DNA of 38,259 bases from Citrobacter amalonaticus (GTDB lineage: Bacteria; Pseudomonadota; Gammaproteobacteria; Enterobacterales; Enterobacteriaceae). The stretch covers positions 1-38,259 of the forward strand of contig NZ_PQMB01000005.1 in the NCBI RefSeq assembly GCF_002918555.1, given 5' to 3'. A model generated the notes under the pieces. That model was not told the origin of the DNA and ran no database searches. It saw nothing but the letters and a program-made list of their open reading frames with translations. The position numbers were made by a program, and so were the translations under genes. Below, one piece after another: positions 9,541 through 19,754 of this stretch; the first letter of the stretch is position 1, and every line of letters starts with the position of its first letter.

Positions 9541-10605
9541 TTAGCGGTGATACTGTTGGGACAAACGGTGCACCGCCTCCACAAAGACGCCGGCATGTTC
9601 TGGCGGCACATCCTGGTGGATACCGTGACCGAGGTTAAAGACGTGCCCTTCACCCTGGCCGAAACCAGCCAGTATCGTTGCCACCTCTTCTTCGATACGC
9701 GCCGCTGGCGCATAGAGCATCGACGGGTCCATATTGCCCTGCAGGGCGACCTTATGCCCCACGCGACGGCGCGCATCCGCAATATCGGTGGTCCAGTCAA
9801 GCCCCAGCGCATCACAGCCCGTTTCCGCCATCGCTTCCAGCCACTGCCCGCCGCCTTTGGTGAACAGCGTAACCGGGACGCGGCGACCGTCGTTTTCACG
9901 CAGCAAGCCATCGACAATCTTGTGCATGTAATACAAAGAGAACTGCTGATAATCACGACCCGTCAGCACACCGCCCCAGGTGTCAAAAATCATCACTGAC
10001 TGAGCACCCGCCTTGATTTGGGCGTTAAGGTACAGCGCGACGCTCTTCGCCAGCTTATCAAGCAGCAGATGCAGCGCCTGCGGATCGGCATACATCATCT
10101 TTTTGATGACGGTAAAGGCTTTGCTGCTGCCGCCTTCCACCATGTAGGTCGCCAGCGTCCACGGGCTGCCGGAGAAACCGATCAGCGGCACGTCGCCTTT
10201 CAGTTCACGACGGATAGTACGCACCGCATTCATTACGTAGCCCAGTTCATCTTCCGGGTCAGGGATCGGCAGTTTGTCGACGTCAGCTTTACAGGTCACC
10301 GGCGCGGTGAAGCGCGGGCCTTCTCCGGCTTCGAAATAAAGCCCCAGCCCCATCGCATCCGGAATCGTCAGGATATCGGAGAAGAGGATCGCCGCATCAA
10401 GCTTATAGCGGCGCAGCGGCTGTAGCGTCACTTCACACGCCAGCTCGGCGTTTTTGCACAGCGACATAAAATCGCCCGCCTGTGCGCGGGTGGCTTTATA
10501 TTCCGGTAAATAGCGGCCCGCCTGGCGCATCATCCACACCGGGGTGACATCAACGGGCTGGCGCAGCAGCGCACGCAGATAACGATCGTTCTTCAGTTCG
10601 GTCAT
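9541..10605 (-). CDS. hemE: Uroporphyrinogen decarboxylase
   Basis: HemE converts uroporphyrinogen III to coproporphyrinogen III by four decarboxylations without a cofactor, in the cytoplasmic haem pathway. The 354-aa product has the UROD signatures [15 protein letters not shown] (22-36) and [15 protein letters not shown] (substrate-coordinating Asp), followed by [13 protein letters not shown] and a C-terminal [19 protein letters not shown] precedes the ATG. The gene lies between nudC and nfi, and the order nudC-hemE-nfi-yjaG matches E. coli. Confidence 0.97.
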   Translation of the reverse strand: MTELKNDRYLRALLRQPVDVTPVWMMRQAGRYLPEYKATRAQAGDFMSLCKNAELACEVTLQPLRRYKLDAAILFSDILTIPDAMGLGLYFEAGEGPRFTAPVTCKADVDKLPIPDPEDELGYVMNAVRTIRRELKGDVPLIGFSGSPWTLATYMVEGGSSKAFTVIKKMMYADPQALHLLLDKLAKSVALYLNAQIKAGAQSVMIFDTWGGVLTGRDYQQFSLYYMHKIVDGLLRENDGRRVPVTLFTKGGGQWLEAMAETGCDALGLDWTTDIADARRRVGHKVALQGNMDPSMLYAPAARIEEEVATILAGFGQGEGHVFNLGHGIHQDVPPEHAGVFVEAVHRLSQQYHR

Positions 10606-10655
10606 TTTTGCAGTTCCTTATTGCGTCAGTCCGCCAGTGTATCACTACTCATTCT

Positions 10656-11429
10656 TTACTCGTACCCGGCCCGGCAGATCGCCACGGTATCTTCGATAAG
10701 GCGGCGCGCCACGGTGCCCGGCGGCGGCAGTAACGGGAGAGAGTCATAACGATACCAGTTCGCTTCTAACAGCTCTTTTGGATCGATAACAATCTCGCCG
10801 CTGTCATACTCTGCCATAAAGGCGGTCATCAGTGACATAGGGAAAGGCCACGGCTGGGAAGTCACGTAGCGCAGGTTTTTGACCGTAATCCCACTCTCTT
10901 CCATCACTTCGCGCGCCACCGCCTGTTCTAAGGTTTCGCCCACCTCCACAAATCCGGCAAGCACGGTATGGATGCCGTTACGATGGCGGGTATGTTGCGC
11001 CAGCAGAATGCTATCGTCACGACGAATGGCGACGATAATGCAGGGGGCAATTTGCGGGTAATAACGTTCACGACAGTGGCTGCAAAGCATCGCCCATTCG
11101 GTTTTGCCTGGATACATTGGGTGCCCGCAGTAGCCGCAGAATTTATGCGAACGAAAGAATTCCGCCAGCTGCACGCCACGCCCCGCCAGTTGAAACAGGC
11201 CGACATCCTGATCGATAACCTGACGCACCGAGCCCATATCGTACCGTCGATGCTGTTGTACCAACCAGACAGGCTCATCTTCCCACTCCCCGATTCGGAG
11301 TGCGCGCTGCCCCACAAGATCGAAATTTCCCGCCTCACCGTGTGGCAATTCACCGTGGGGCAACCATAATTTTTGCTCATGACTGACGATCCACCAGCCG
11401 TGATCTCTTTTTTCAATAATACGATCCAT
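10656..11429 (-). CDS. nudC: NAD(H) pyrophosphatase / RNA NAD-decapping hydrolase NudC
   Basis: NudC hydrolyses NADH and removes NAD caps from the 5' ends of RNAs. The 257-aa product has the family's zinc ribbon (CGYC...CSHC, about residues 98-119) and a Nudix box [11 protein letters not shown]...REVMEESGI. The diagnostic [11 protein letters not shown] segment of NADH-specific Nudix enzymes follows. The gene is divergent from rsd with about 94 bp between the start codons. An ATTATA at 11470-11475 (TATAAT on the minus strand) could be its -10 box. Confidence 0.96.
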   Translation of the reverse strand: MDRIIEKRDHGWWIVSHEQKLWLPHGELPHGEAGNFDLVGQRALRIGEWEDEPVWLVQQHRRYDMGSVRQVIDQDVGLFQLAGRGVQLAEFFRSHKFCGYCGHPMYPGKTEWAMLCSHCRERYYPQIAPCIIVAIRRDDSILLAQHTRHRNGIHTVLAGFVEVGETLEQAVAREVMEESGITVKNLRYVTSQPWPFPMSLMTAFMAEYDSGEIVIDPKELLEANWYRYDSLPLLPPPGTVARRLIEDTVAICRAGYE

Positions 11430-11523
11430 AGCTCTTGCACTACCTTTGCTTCACTGGCATGTTGTTAACATTATATTTACATTTTTGGGTGAGCAGTTTA
11501 CATCTACATTTGCGGAGTCAATC

Positions 11524-12012
11524 ATGCTAAACCAGCTGGAAAACCTGACAGAGCGCGTCGGAGGAAGTAATAAACTGGTTGATCGCTGGCTACATGTACG
11601 TAAGCATCTGCTCGTTGCTTACTACAATCTGGTCGGCATTAAGCCTGGCAAAGAATCGTACATGCAGCTGAATGAAAAAGCGCTGGATGATTTTTGTCAG
11701 AGCCTGGTCGATTACCTGTCCACCGGACATTTCAGTATTTATGAACGCATTCTCCATAAATTGGAAGGGAATGGTCAGCTTTTAAAAGCGACAAAAATCT
11801 GGCCCTTACTGGAAGCCAATACCCAGCGCATTATGGATTACTATGATTCCAGCCTGGAGATCGCTATCGATCACGATAACTGCCTTGAGTTTCAGCAGGC
11901 GCTGTCCGATCTCGGTGAAGCGCTGGAAGCCCGGTTTGTGCTGGAAGATAAGCTGATTATGCTGGTATTCGATGCCATGCACGACAGCGCCACGCTCAAA
12001 CGTCCAGCTTGA
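11524..12012 (+). CDS. rsd: Anti-sigma-70 factor Rsd
   Basis: Rsd binds region 4 of sigma-70 and sequesters it in stationary phase, helping alternative sigma factors. The start at 11524 (MLNQLENLTERVGG) is set by GGAG at 11514-11517, six bases away; the open frame extends upstream to 11446 but those residues do not belong to the family. This gives 162 aa, slightly longer than the roughly 158 aa of E. coli because of a different C-terminal tail (MHDSATLKRPA). The helical core NKLVDRWLHVRKHLLVAYYNLVGIKPGK and the ALEARFVLEDKL helix are conserved. A hairpin CCCCTC/GAGGGG (12046-12063) lies downstream without a clear U-tract. Confidence 0.94.
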   Translation: MLNQLENLTERVGGSNKLVDRWLHVRKHLLVAYYNLVGIKPGKESYMQLNEKALDDFCQSLVDYLSTGHFSIYERILHKLEGNGQLLKATKIWPLLEANTQRIMDYYDSSLEIAIDHDNCLEFQQALSDLGEALEARFVLEDKLIMLVFDAMHDSATLKRPA

Positions 12013-12066
12013 GTTCTGCATTATTAACGCGTAGTTTACAAGCGTCCCCTCTCTTCGGAGGGGAGT

Positions 12067-12281
12067 TATCTTGTCGGAGTGCTTATTTTCCACAAAAGCA
12101 TTCGTGATGCCTCAGGGCGGCAGGTCAGTGAACCTCCGGAAGCTTACATAAGTAAGTGACTGGAGTGAGCGGACGAAGCCAACGAAGAGGCAGCGCGAAG
12201 GTTGAAGTGGAAAAGGCTGAGACCGTTAATTCGGGATCCGCGGAACCTGATCAGGTTAAGACCTGCGAAGGGAACAAGAGT
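12067..12281 (+). promoter_or_regulatory. TPP riboswitch (THI element) of the thiC operon, with a very long P3 arm
   Basis: The thiamine pyrophosphate aptamer is recognised by GGAGTGC (12077-12082), CTGAGA (12217-12222), CGGGATCCGCGGAACCTGAT and GCGAAGGGAACAAGAG. P1 pairs CTTGT (12070-12074) with ACAAG (12274-12278). The conserved halves match the E. coli thiC leader almost base for base, but the short P3 hairpin is replaced by about 129 nt. P3 now opens with TTTTCCAC (12086-12093) paired to GTGGAAAA (12207-12214) and contains an ERIC repeat. TPP binding should lower thiCEFSGH expression. A CGCCCGTACGGGCG palindrome (12304-12317) lies in the expression platform. Confidence 0.95.
12086..12214 (+). 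repeat. ERIC repeat inside the riboswitch P3 arm
   Basis: Bases 12150-12171 match the ERIC core that includes GTAAGTGACTGGGGTGAGCG with one change. Bases 12128-12149 correspond to the other side of the ERIC centre (AGCTTACATAAG). The span is about 129 nt, near the 127 bp of a full-length ERIC. It folds as one long imperfect hairpin: TTTTCCAC/GTGGAAAA, TTCG (12101-12104)/CGAA (12196-12199), TGCCTC (12108-12113)/GAGGCA (12187-12192), and a CTTAC-ATAA-GTAAG tip (12143-12156). The exact insertion ends are not certain, and no clear TA target duplication is visible. Confidence 0.87.
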
Positions 12282-12377
12282 AATTCTGCCTTATGCTATG
12301 CTGCGCCCGTACGGGCGGTGTACATCCATTACTCCATCCGTCGTCTGACAAGCCACGTCCTTACTTTTATGGAATGA

Positions 12378-14278
<1,901 letters not shown>

Positions 14279-14279
<1 letters not shown>

Positions 14280-14914
14280 TGTACCAGCCTGATTTCCCCA
14301 CCGTCCCCTTCCGCCTCGGACTTTATCCGGTGGTAGACAGCGTGCAATGGATCGAGCGTCTGCTGGAGGCAGGCGTGCGTACTATTCAACTGCGCATTAA
14401 AGACAAGCGCGATGAAGAGGTGGAGGCCGATGTGGTCGCCGCCATTGCGCTGGGTCGCCGCTATGATGCCCGGCTGTTCATTAACGATTACTGGCGTCTG
14501 GCGATCAAACACCATGCCTGGGGAGTGCATCTCGGCCAGGAGGACCTGGAAACGACCGACCTGAAGGCCATTCAGATGGCGGGATTACGCCTCGGCGTGT
14601 CGACTCACGATGATATGGAGATCGACGTGGCGCTGGCGGCTCGTCCTTCTTACATCGCATTAGGGCATGTTTTCCCGACGCAAACCAAGCAGATGCCTTC
14701 GGCCCCGCAGGGGCTGGAGCAACTGGCACGTCATATTGAGAGGCTATCCGATTACCCCACCGTCGCCATCGGCGGTATCAGCCTGGAACGTGCACCTGCG
14801 GTACTGGCCACCGGCGTCGGCAGCATTGCCGTGGTCAGCGCGATCACTCAGGCAGCAGACTGGCGTGCTGCCACCGCGCAGCTACTTTCGGTAGCAGGAG
14901 CCGGCGATGAATGA
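14279..14914 (+). CDS. thiE: Thiamine phosphate synthase
   Basis: ThiE couples HMP-PP with the thiazole phosphate carboxylate to give thiamine phosphate. The 211-aa TIM-barrel protein shows [39 protein letters not shown] and the phosphate-binding GHVFPTQTK near its centre, with AIGGISL late. AAGGAGG (14265-14271) lies inside the end of thiC. The start overlaps the thiC stop, and the 3' end overlaps thiF by eight bases, so translation is coupled through the operon. Confidence 0.97.
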
Positions 14915-15665
14915 CCGTGATTTTATGCGCTACAGCCGACAGATCCTGCTCGGCGATATCGCCCTTGAGGGGCAGCAAAAGCTGCTCGAAAGTCATGTAC
15001 TGATTGTCGGTCTGGGTGGACTAGGCTCACCTGCTGCGCTGTATCTGTCCGGTGCCGGCATCGGAACGCTAACCCTGGTGGATGATGATGACATTCATCT
15101 GAGCAACCTGCAGCGGCAGATTCTTTTTACCACTGATGATATCGCCCGCCCGAAAGCGCAGGTCGCCCGGCAGCGGCTGTCGCGACTTAACCCGGACAGC
15201 GAACTGGTGGCGCTGCAACAACGTCTGACGGGCGATGCGCTCAGACATGCGGTGGCATGTGCCGACGTGGTGCTCGACTGTACTGACAATATGACCACCC
15301 GCCAGGAGATTAACGCCGCCTGCGTGGCGCTGAATACGCCATTGGTTACCGCCAGCGCCGTCGGTTTTGGCGGTCAGCTGATGGTGCTGACGCCGCCCTG
15401 GGAGCAGGGCTGCTATCGCTGCCTGTGGCCAGACGACGCAGAGCCGGAACGTAACTGTCGCACCGCGGGTATTGTCGGCCCTGTCGTCGGCGTGATGGGC
15501 ACGCTGCAGGCGCTGGAAGCGATTAAACTGCTGAGCAATATCGAAACACCCGGCGGCGAATTACGCCTGTTTGACGGCAAAACCAGCCAGTGGCGTAGTC
15601 TGGCGCTGCGCCGTGCCAGCGGTTGTCCAGTATGTGGAGGGCAACATGCAGATTCAGTTCAATGA
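14907..15665 (+). CDS. thiF: ThiS adenylyltransferase ThiF
   Basis: ThiF adenylates the C-terminal glycine of ThiS and helps pass sulphur to it; it is a relative of ubiquitin E1 and MoeB. The 252-aa product has the nucleotide loop [19 protein letters not shown], followed by [15 protein letters not shown], which carries the catalytic Asp and Arg. Zinc cysteines occur in CYRC and CPVC. Cys184 (ERNCRTAG) is at the position of the E. coli cysteine that forms the acyl-disulphide with ThiS. The gene overlaps both thiE (8 nt) and thiS (20 nt). Confidence 0.97.
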   Translation: MNDRDFMRYSRQILLGDIALEGQQKLLESHVLIVGLGGLGSPAALYLSGAGIGTLTLVDDDDIHLSNLQRQILFTTDDIARPKAQVARQRLSRLNPDSELVALQQRLTGDALRHAVACADVVLDCTDNMTTRQEINAACVALNTPLVTASAVGFGGQLMVLTPPWEQGCYRCLWPDDAEPERNCRTAGIVGPVVGVMGTLQALEAIKLLSNIETPGGELRLFDGKTSQWRSLALRRASGCPVCGGQHADSVQ

Positions 15666-15846
15666 TGAGCCAATGCAGTGCGCAGAGGGGCAAACCGTCA
15701 GCGAACTGCTCACCGCGCTTAATCAGCTCAAACCGGGGGCAGCGCTGGCGCTGAACCAACAGATCCTGCCACGCGAGCAGTGGCAGCAGCAAATCGTGCA
15801 GGAAGGCGACCAGATCCTGCTTTTTCAGGTTATTGCAGGGGGTTGA
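15646..15846 (+). CDS. thiS: Sulphur carrier protein ThiS
   Basis: ThiS is the small ubiquitin-like carrier whose C-terminal thiocarboxylate donates sulphur for the thiazole ring. The true start is 15646 ([12 protein letters not shown]), giving 66 aa as in E. coli, and is supported by GGAGG at 15636-15640. The open frame extends further upstream inside thiF, but that extension is only thiF read in another frame. The protein ends in the obligatory Gly-Gly (FQVIAGG). It starts 20 bases before the thiF stop and ends one base before thiG. Confidence 0.97.
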   Translation: MQIQFNDEPMQCAEGQTVSELLTALNQLKPGAALALNQQILPREQWQQQIVQEGDQILLFQVIAGG

Positions 15847-15847
15847 T

Positions 15848-16618
15848 ATGTTACACATTGCAGACAAAACGTTTGATTCACATCTGTTTACCGGCACCGG
15901 AAAATTCGCCTCATCGCAGCTTATGGTTGATGCGATCCGCGCTTCCGGTAGCCAGCTGGTGACGCTGGCGATGAAGCGTGTGGATTTGCGTCAGCATAAC
16001 GACGCGATCCTGGCGCCGCTGATCGAGGCTGGCGTTACGCTACTGCCCAACACCTCAGGGGCAAAAACCGCCGAAGAGGCGATCTTCGCCGCTCAGCTGG
16101 CGCGCGAAGCGCTGGGCACAAACTGGCTGAAGCTGGAGATTCATCCGGATGCCCGCTGGCTGTTGCCGGATCCGATTGAAACGCTGAAGGCCGCCGAAGC
16201 CCTGGTAAAACAGGGGTTTGTGGTGTTGCCCTACTGCGGCGCTGACCCGGTGCTGTGTAAGCGGCTGGAAGAGGTCGGCTGTGCGGCGGTAATGCCGCTC
16301 GGCGCGCCGATAGGATCAAATCAGGGACTGGAAACCAGAGCCATGCTGGAGATTATTATTCAGCAGGCGACGGTGCCTGTCGTCGTGGATGCCGGGATCG
16401 GCGTCCCCAGCCACGCGGCGCAGGCGCTGGAAATGGGCGCCGATGCGGTGCTGGTAAATACGGCCATTGCCGTGGCGGACGATCCGGTCACGATGGCGAA
16501 GGCATTCCGGCTGGCGGTTGAAGCCGGGATTCTGGCGCGTCAGGCCGTTCCGGGATCGCGTGGCGTTTATGCCAGCGCCACCAGCCCGTTGACCGGATTC
16601 CTGGAGGCCATCGCATGA
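15848..16618 (+). CDS. thiG: Thiazole synthase ThiG
   Basis: ThiG condenses deoxyxylulose phosphate, dehydroglycine and the sulphur of ThiS-thiocarboxylate into the thiazole ring. The start at 15848 ([20 protein letters not shown]) gives 256 aa, the E. coli length. An upstream in-frame ATG at 15833 lies inside thiS and lacks family support. The TIM barrel shows [13 protein letters not shown], the [10 protein letters not shown] segment with the Schiff-base lysine, [10 protein letters not shown] and [26 protein letters not shown] at the end of thiS supplies the SD. It overlaps thiH by four bases (ATGA). Confidence 0.97.
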   Translation: MLHIADKTFDSHLFTGTGKFASSQLMVDAIRASGSQLVTLAMKRVDLRQHNDAILAPLIEAGVTLLPNTSGAKTAEEAIFAAQLAREALGTNWLKLEIHPDARWLLPDPIETLKAAEALVKQGFVVLPYCGADPVLCKRLEEVGCAAVMPLGAPIGSNQGLETRAMLEIIIQQATVPVVVDAGIGVPSHAAQALEMGADAVLVNTAIAVADDPVTMAKAFRLAVEAGILARQAVPGSRGVYASATSPLTGFLEAIA

Positions 16619-17745
16619 AAACCTTCACCGACCGCTGGCGGCAGCTGGACTGGGACGATGTTCGCCTGCGTATCAACAGCAAAACCGCCGCTGACGTAGA
16701 GCGCGCGCTCAACGCCGCGCATCTCAACAGCGAGGATATGATGGCGCTGCTCTCCCCTGCCGCCGCCAGCTATCTTGAGCCGCTGGCGCAGCGGGCGCAG
16801 CGTCTGACCCGCCAACGGTTTGGCAACACGGTAAGCTTCTACGTCCCGCTCTATCTCTCTAACCTCTGTGCTAACGATTGCTCCTATTGCGGTTTTTCGA
16901 TGAGCAACCGCATTAAGCGTAAAACGCTGGATGAAGCAGAAATTAACCGGGAGTGTGCGGCCATCCACGCGCTGGGGTTTGAACATCTCCTGCTGGTGAC
17001 CGGCGAGCATCAGACCAAAGTCGGAATGGACTATTTCCGTCGTCACTTGCCCGTCATCCGCCGTCAGTTTTCCTCTTTACAGATGGAAGTACAGCCGTTA
17101 TCGGAAGAAAACTACGCGGAGCTGAAAGCGCTGGGGCTTGACGGCGTGATGGTCTATCAGGAGACGTACCACGAACCGGTGTACGCCCGGCATCATTTGA
17201 GGGGCAAAAAACAGGACTTCTTCTGGCGGCTGGAAACCCCGGACCGGCTGGGGCGGGCGGGGATCGACAAAATTGGTCTCGGCGCGCTGATCGGTCTTTC
17301 CGACAGCTGGCGGGTGGACTGTTTTATGGTCGCCGAACACCTGCTGTGGCTACAGCAGCACTACTGGCAGAGTCGTTACGCCATCTCCTTCCCACGCCTG
17401 CGTCCATGTACCGGGGGTATTGAACCGGCATCTATTATGAATGAGCGGCAACTGGTGCAAACCATCTGCGCGTTTCGCCTGCTGGCACCGGAGATTGAGC
17501 TGTCACTGTCCACGCGCGAGTCAGCGTGGTTTCGCGATCGCGTGATCCCGCTGGCGATCAACAACGTCAGCGCATTTTCAAAGACGCAGCCTGGCGGTTA
17601 CGCCGACAATCACCCGGAGCTGGAGCAGTTTTCTCCGCATGATGACCGTCGTCCGCAAGCCGTTGCAGCCGCATTGACGGCGCAGGGGCTACAACCGGTG
17701 TGGAAGGACTGGGACAGCTGGCTGGGGCGCTCGTCGCAACAATGA
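16615..17745 (+). CDS. thiH: 2-iminoacetate (dehydroglycine) synthase ThiH
   Basis: ThiH is a radical SAM tyrosine lyase that cleaves tyrosine to p-cresol and dehydroglycine, the glycine-derived unit used by ThiG. In the 376-aa product the cluster motif CANDCSYC gives Cys85, Cys89 and Cys92 (CX3CX2C). It is followed by [12 protein letters not shown], the [11 protein letters not shown] strand, [10 protein letters not shown] and the late segment FSKTQPGGY. It is the last gene of the thi operon. A strong terminator follows ten bases after the stop. Confidence 0.97.
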   Translation: MKTFTDRWRQLDWDDVRLRINSKTAADVERALNAAHLNSEDMMALLSPAAASYLEPLAQRAQRLTRQRFGNTVSFYVPLYLSNLCANDCSYCGFSMSNRIKRKTLDEAEINRECAAIHALGFEHLLLVTGEHQTKVGMDYFRRHLPVIRRQFSSLQMEVQPLSEENYAELKALGLDGVMVYQETYHEPVYARHHLRGKKQDFFWRLETPDRLGRAGIDKIGLGALIGLSDSWRVDCFMVAEHLLWLQQHYWQSRYAISFPRLRPCTGGIEPASIMNERQLVQTICAFRLLAPEIELSLSTRESAWFRDRVIPLAINNVSAFSKTQPGGYADNHPELEQFSPHDDRRPQAVAAALTAQGLQPVWKDWDSWLGRSSQQ

Positions 17746-17754
17746 CAAAAGCGG

Positions 17755-17782
17755 CGGGGGGAGTGACTCCCCCCGTTTTTTT
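17755..17782 (+). terminator. Intrinsic terminator of the thi operon
   Basis: CGGGGGGAGT (17755-17764) pairs exactly with ACTCCCCCCG (17766-17775), and seven T follow. In the opposite direction only TTTT occurs after a short GC stretch, so it may also slow transcription from the convergent SIS-domain gene, whose stop codon touches it. Confidence 0.95.
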
Positions 17783-18927
17783 CAATACACGGTGACTTTG
17801 GCCACTTTTGCTACTTTACCATCATGAGAGGGATTGTCAGGCGTTACGCCTGCTGCAATTGCTTTATATAACCCGGCCAGTTGAGCAAATAAGACGTACA
17901 GCATAGCCGTAAAGGATTCATGCACTTCAGCCAGTTCCGGGCTGGAAAAATGAAAGTAGCGATCGCACACAGTAGCTTCATCCGGCAACGCGTCATGACC
18001 AATTCCAATAATCATGGCCGCTTCACTGCGATCGCGTTTTAGCTCTGTCATCATATCCAGATCGTAACGCTGTAAATCTGGACGGGCGGCGATATAACCA
18101 AGAATCGTGGCATCACGATTAACGATCAACTTTGGACCGTGACGAAATTCCAGCATAGAATGCCACGCCGTCATGATGCTGCCATTGCCCATCTCCAGCA
18201 ATTTGAGGCTGGTTTCGCAGGCTACCGCTTTTAGCGACAATGCGCCGACGGCCACCATATTATCGCGCTCAAGCGTGGCCCACTGTTCAATAGCCGACGC
18301 ATAATTTTGCAGAAAATAACCGGCGCCACGCATTAGCACGGGCAAAATATTTTCCAGCTCCTGCCTGCGTTTTGGCGCCAGTAGCAGCATCAGATACCAC
18401 AATGGCAACGTAAATTCAGATGTTGCGGCAAAACTCCCGTTTGAAGTCCCCTCTGGCACAGGTACAAATAACCCTTCCGGATGCTGGCAGGCAAGCAGTG
18501 CCAGTTTACTCTGTGCATTGTTGGTGATGGCAATATGATAAAGTCCGGGCTGGCTCATGAGATATTTTTCAACGACGCGGACTGTTTCAGGTGTATTACC
18601 AGAGCTGCTTACCGAAACTAAAATCACATCATCCGTCATCCTTTCGGGCATCAATACCAGGTCCGTAGAGGGTATGACCTCTATCTGGCGTTCCGATACG
18701 CTGCGCAGCCAGTTGAGACAGGATCGCGCAGCAAGTAGCGATGAGCCCGCACCGGTAATCACAATCCGATGCCGGTTCTCACAGCCTGTCCAAAAAGCCG
18801 CTATCGCCTCCTCCTGCGTTTTAACCCGTTCGAGTCCTTCCTTCCACAAACGTGGCTGCGCCACGATAGCCTTCGCAGTCAGTATGGCCCCTTTCTCTTG
18901 CCACCAGTCTTCATTGTGGTTAAGCAT
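17782..18927 (-). CDS. AgaS-like SIS-domain sugar-phosphate isomerase/deaminase
   Basis: This is a 381-aa double-SIS protein related to AgaS, the galactosamine-6-phosphate deaminase/isomerase of the aga system, and more distantly to GlmS and FrlB. The first SIS domain carries ITGAGSSLLAARS and VSVSSSGNTPETV; the second carries VACETSLKLLEMGNGS, LEFRHGPK and YDLDMMTELKRD. The tail TPDNPSHDGKVAKVAKV resembles the end of AgaS. AGGA lies ten bases before the ATG. The gene is divergent from gntR and close to the GH4 and EIIC genes, so it probably acts on the sugar phosphate they release. If AgaS-like, it would deaminate and isomerise a hexosamine 6-phosphate; ketose/aldose isomerisation or deglycation is also possible. 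Substrate unknown. Confidence 0.78.
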   Translation of the reverse strand: MLNHNEDWWQEKGAILTAKAIVAQPRLWKEGLERVKTQEEAIAAFWTGCENRHRIVITGAGSSLLAARSCLNWLRSVSERQIEVIPSTDLVLMPERMTDDVILVSVSSSGNTPETVRVVEKYLMSQPGLYHIAITNNAQSKLALLACQHPEGLFVPVPEGTSNGSFAATSEFTLPLWYLMLLLAPKRRQELENILPVLMRGAGYFLQNYASAIEQWATLERDNMVAVGALSLKAVACETSLKLLEMGNGSIMTAWHSMLEFRHGPKLIVNRDATILGYIAARPDLQRYDLDMMTELKRDRSEAAMIIGIGHDALPDEATVCDRYFHFSSPELAEVHESFTAMLYVLFAQLAGLYKAIAAGVTPDNPSHDGKVAKVAKVTVY

Positions 18928-19022
18928 AATGATTTCCTGAAGTTAATGTCCTTGCACCCGGCGGAAGTTGTGCATTAGCATCCCGTCGCCAGCCTTTTTA
19001 TTCATACTTTCCGGGGACCCTC

Positions 19023-19754
19023 ATGAAGCCAGTCTATGTTTTGATTCGCGACACGCTAAAGCGTGATATTCAAAATCAAAAATATCCGGTGGGTTCCCTT
19101 ATTCCATCCGAACGCGAGCTTGCTCAAACGTACCAGGTCACACGAGCAACGGTCCAAAAAGCAATAACTCACCTTGAGCAGGAAGGCCTGGTTAAAAAGA
19201 TCGTGGGCAAAGGAACATTTGTTAGCCGGACCTTTGCGCCACCCGTTTATTTGCTGAACCCCGAAGGTAAAAATAGCGCCCTGGGGGTCACTCAGGAGCT
19301 CAGCGAAAAAGCGACCATTACCAGTCAACTGATCTATAACGTCAGACAACCAGCCGGTGAATTACTTGCCTCCCAGTTTGGCGTTAACGCAGATGAACCC
19401 GTCCATGCCATTCGACGTATTCGACTCTTTGACGGCGTGCCGGCATTAATCGAAGACAGCTATATTCCCCGGTCAGTTGTTGCGGTGATTGACAACGACA
19501 CGCTGGAGAATCATTCGCTCTATACCTTTATCGAAAACGCCTGCCAGCAAAAAATTGGGGGTACCGATTCGGAAATCTCGGCCAGCCTTTTCAACCAGGA
19601 GATGGCCAGACTTTTGCGTATTCCGGTGAACTCCCCCATGCTGCATATTAAAGAGCGAACCTGGCTTGCCGACGGCACTATTTTTAACTACTCATGGAGC
19701 TATAACCGCGGCGATCTGTTCCGTATGCACAGCCGCAAAATCCTCACGCCTTAA
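19023..19754 (+). CDS. GntR-family transcriptional regulator, HutC/UTRA type
   Basis: This is a 243-aa repressor-type protein. The N-terminal winged helix (about residues 1-70) contains YPVGSLIPSERELAQTYQVTRATVQKAITHLEQEGLV, with the wing GKGTFVSR. A UTRA effector domain follows (about 90-240) with the typical RIRLFDGVPALIEDSYIP and LHIKERTWLADG. UTRA regulators usually bind sugar phosphates, so the ligand may be the product of the PTS/GH4 pair. GGGGACC precedes the start. The gene is divergent from the SIS gene and its last 11 bases overlap the convergent GH4 gene. The perfect palindrome at 22419-22444 is its likely operator (inference); I see no second copy near its own start. Confidence 0.9.
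   Translation: MKPVYVLIRDTLKRDIQNQKYPVGSLIPSERELAQTYQVTRATVQKAITHLEQEGLVKKIVGKGTFVSRTFAPPVYLLNPEGKNSALGVTQELSEKATITSQLIYNVRQPAGELLASQFGVNADEPVHAIRRIRLFDGVPALIEDSYIPRSVVAVIDNDTLENHSLYTFIENACQQKIGGTDSEISASLFNQEMARLLRIPVNSPMLHIKERTWLADGTIFNYSWSYNRGDLFRMHSRKILTP

Noticed and set aside
12046-12063. CCCCTC/GAGGGG hairpin after rsd as an intrinsic terminator
   Set aside because: The stem is short and is followed by AGTTATCTTG rather than a U-run, so termination here is not supported. It may still influence the riboswitch leader.
12156-12377. A 73-codon open frame over the thiC leader
   Set aside because: It reads through the ERIC repeat and the conserved riboswitch bases, which are RNA features; it has no plausible protein signature.
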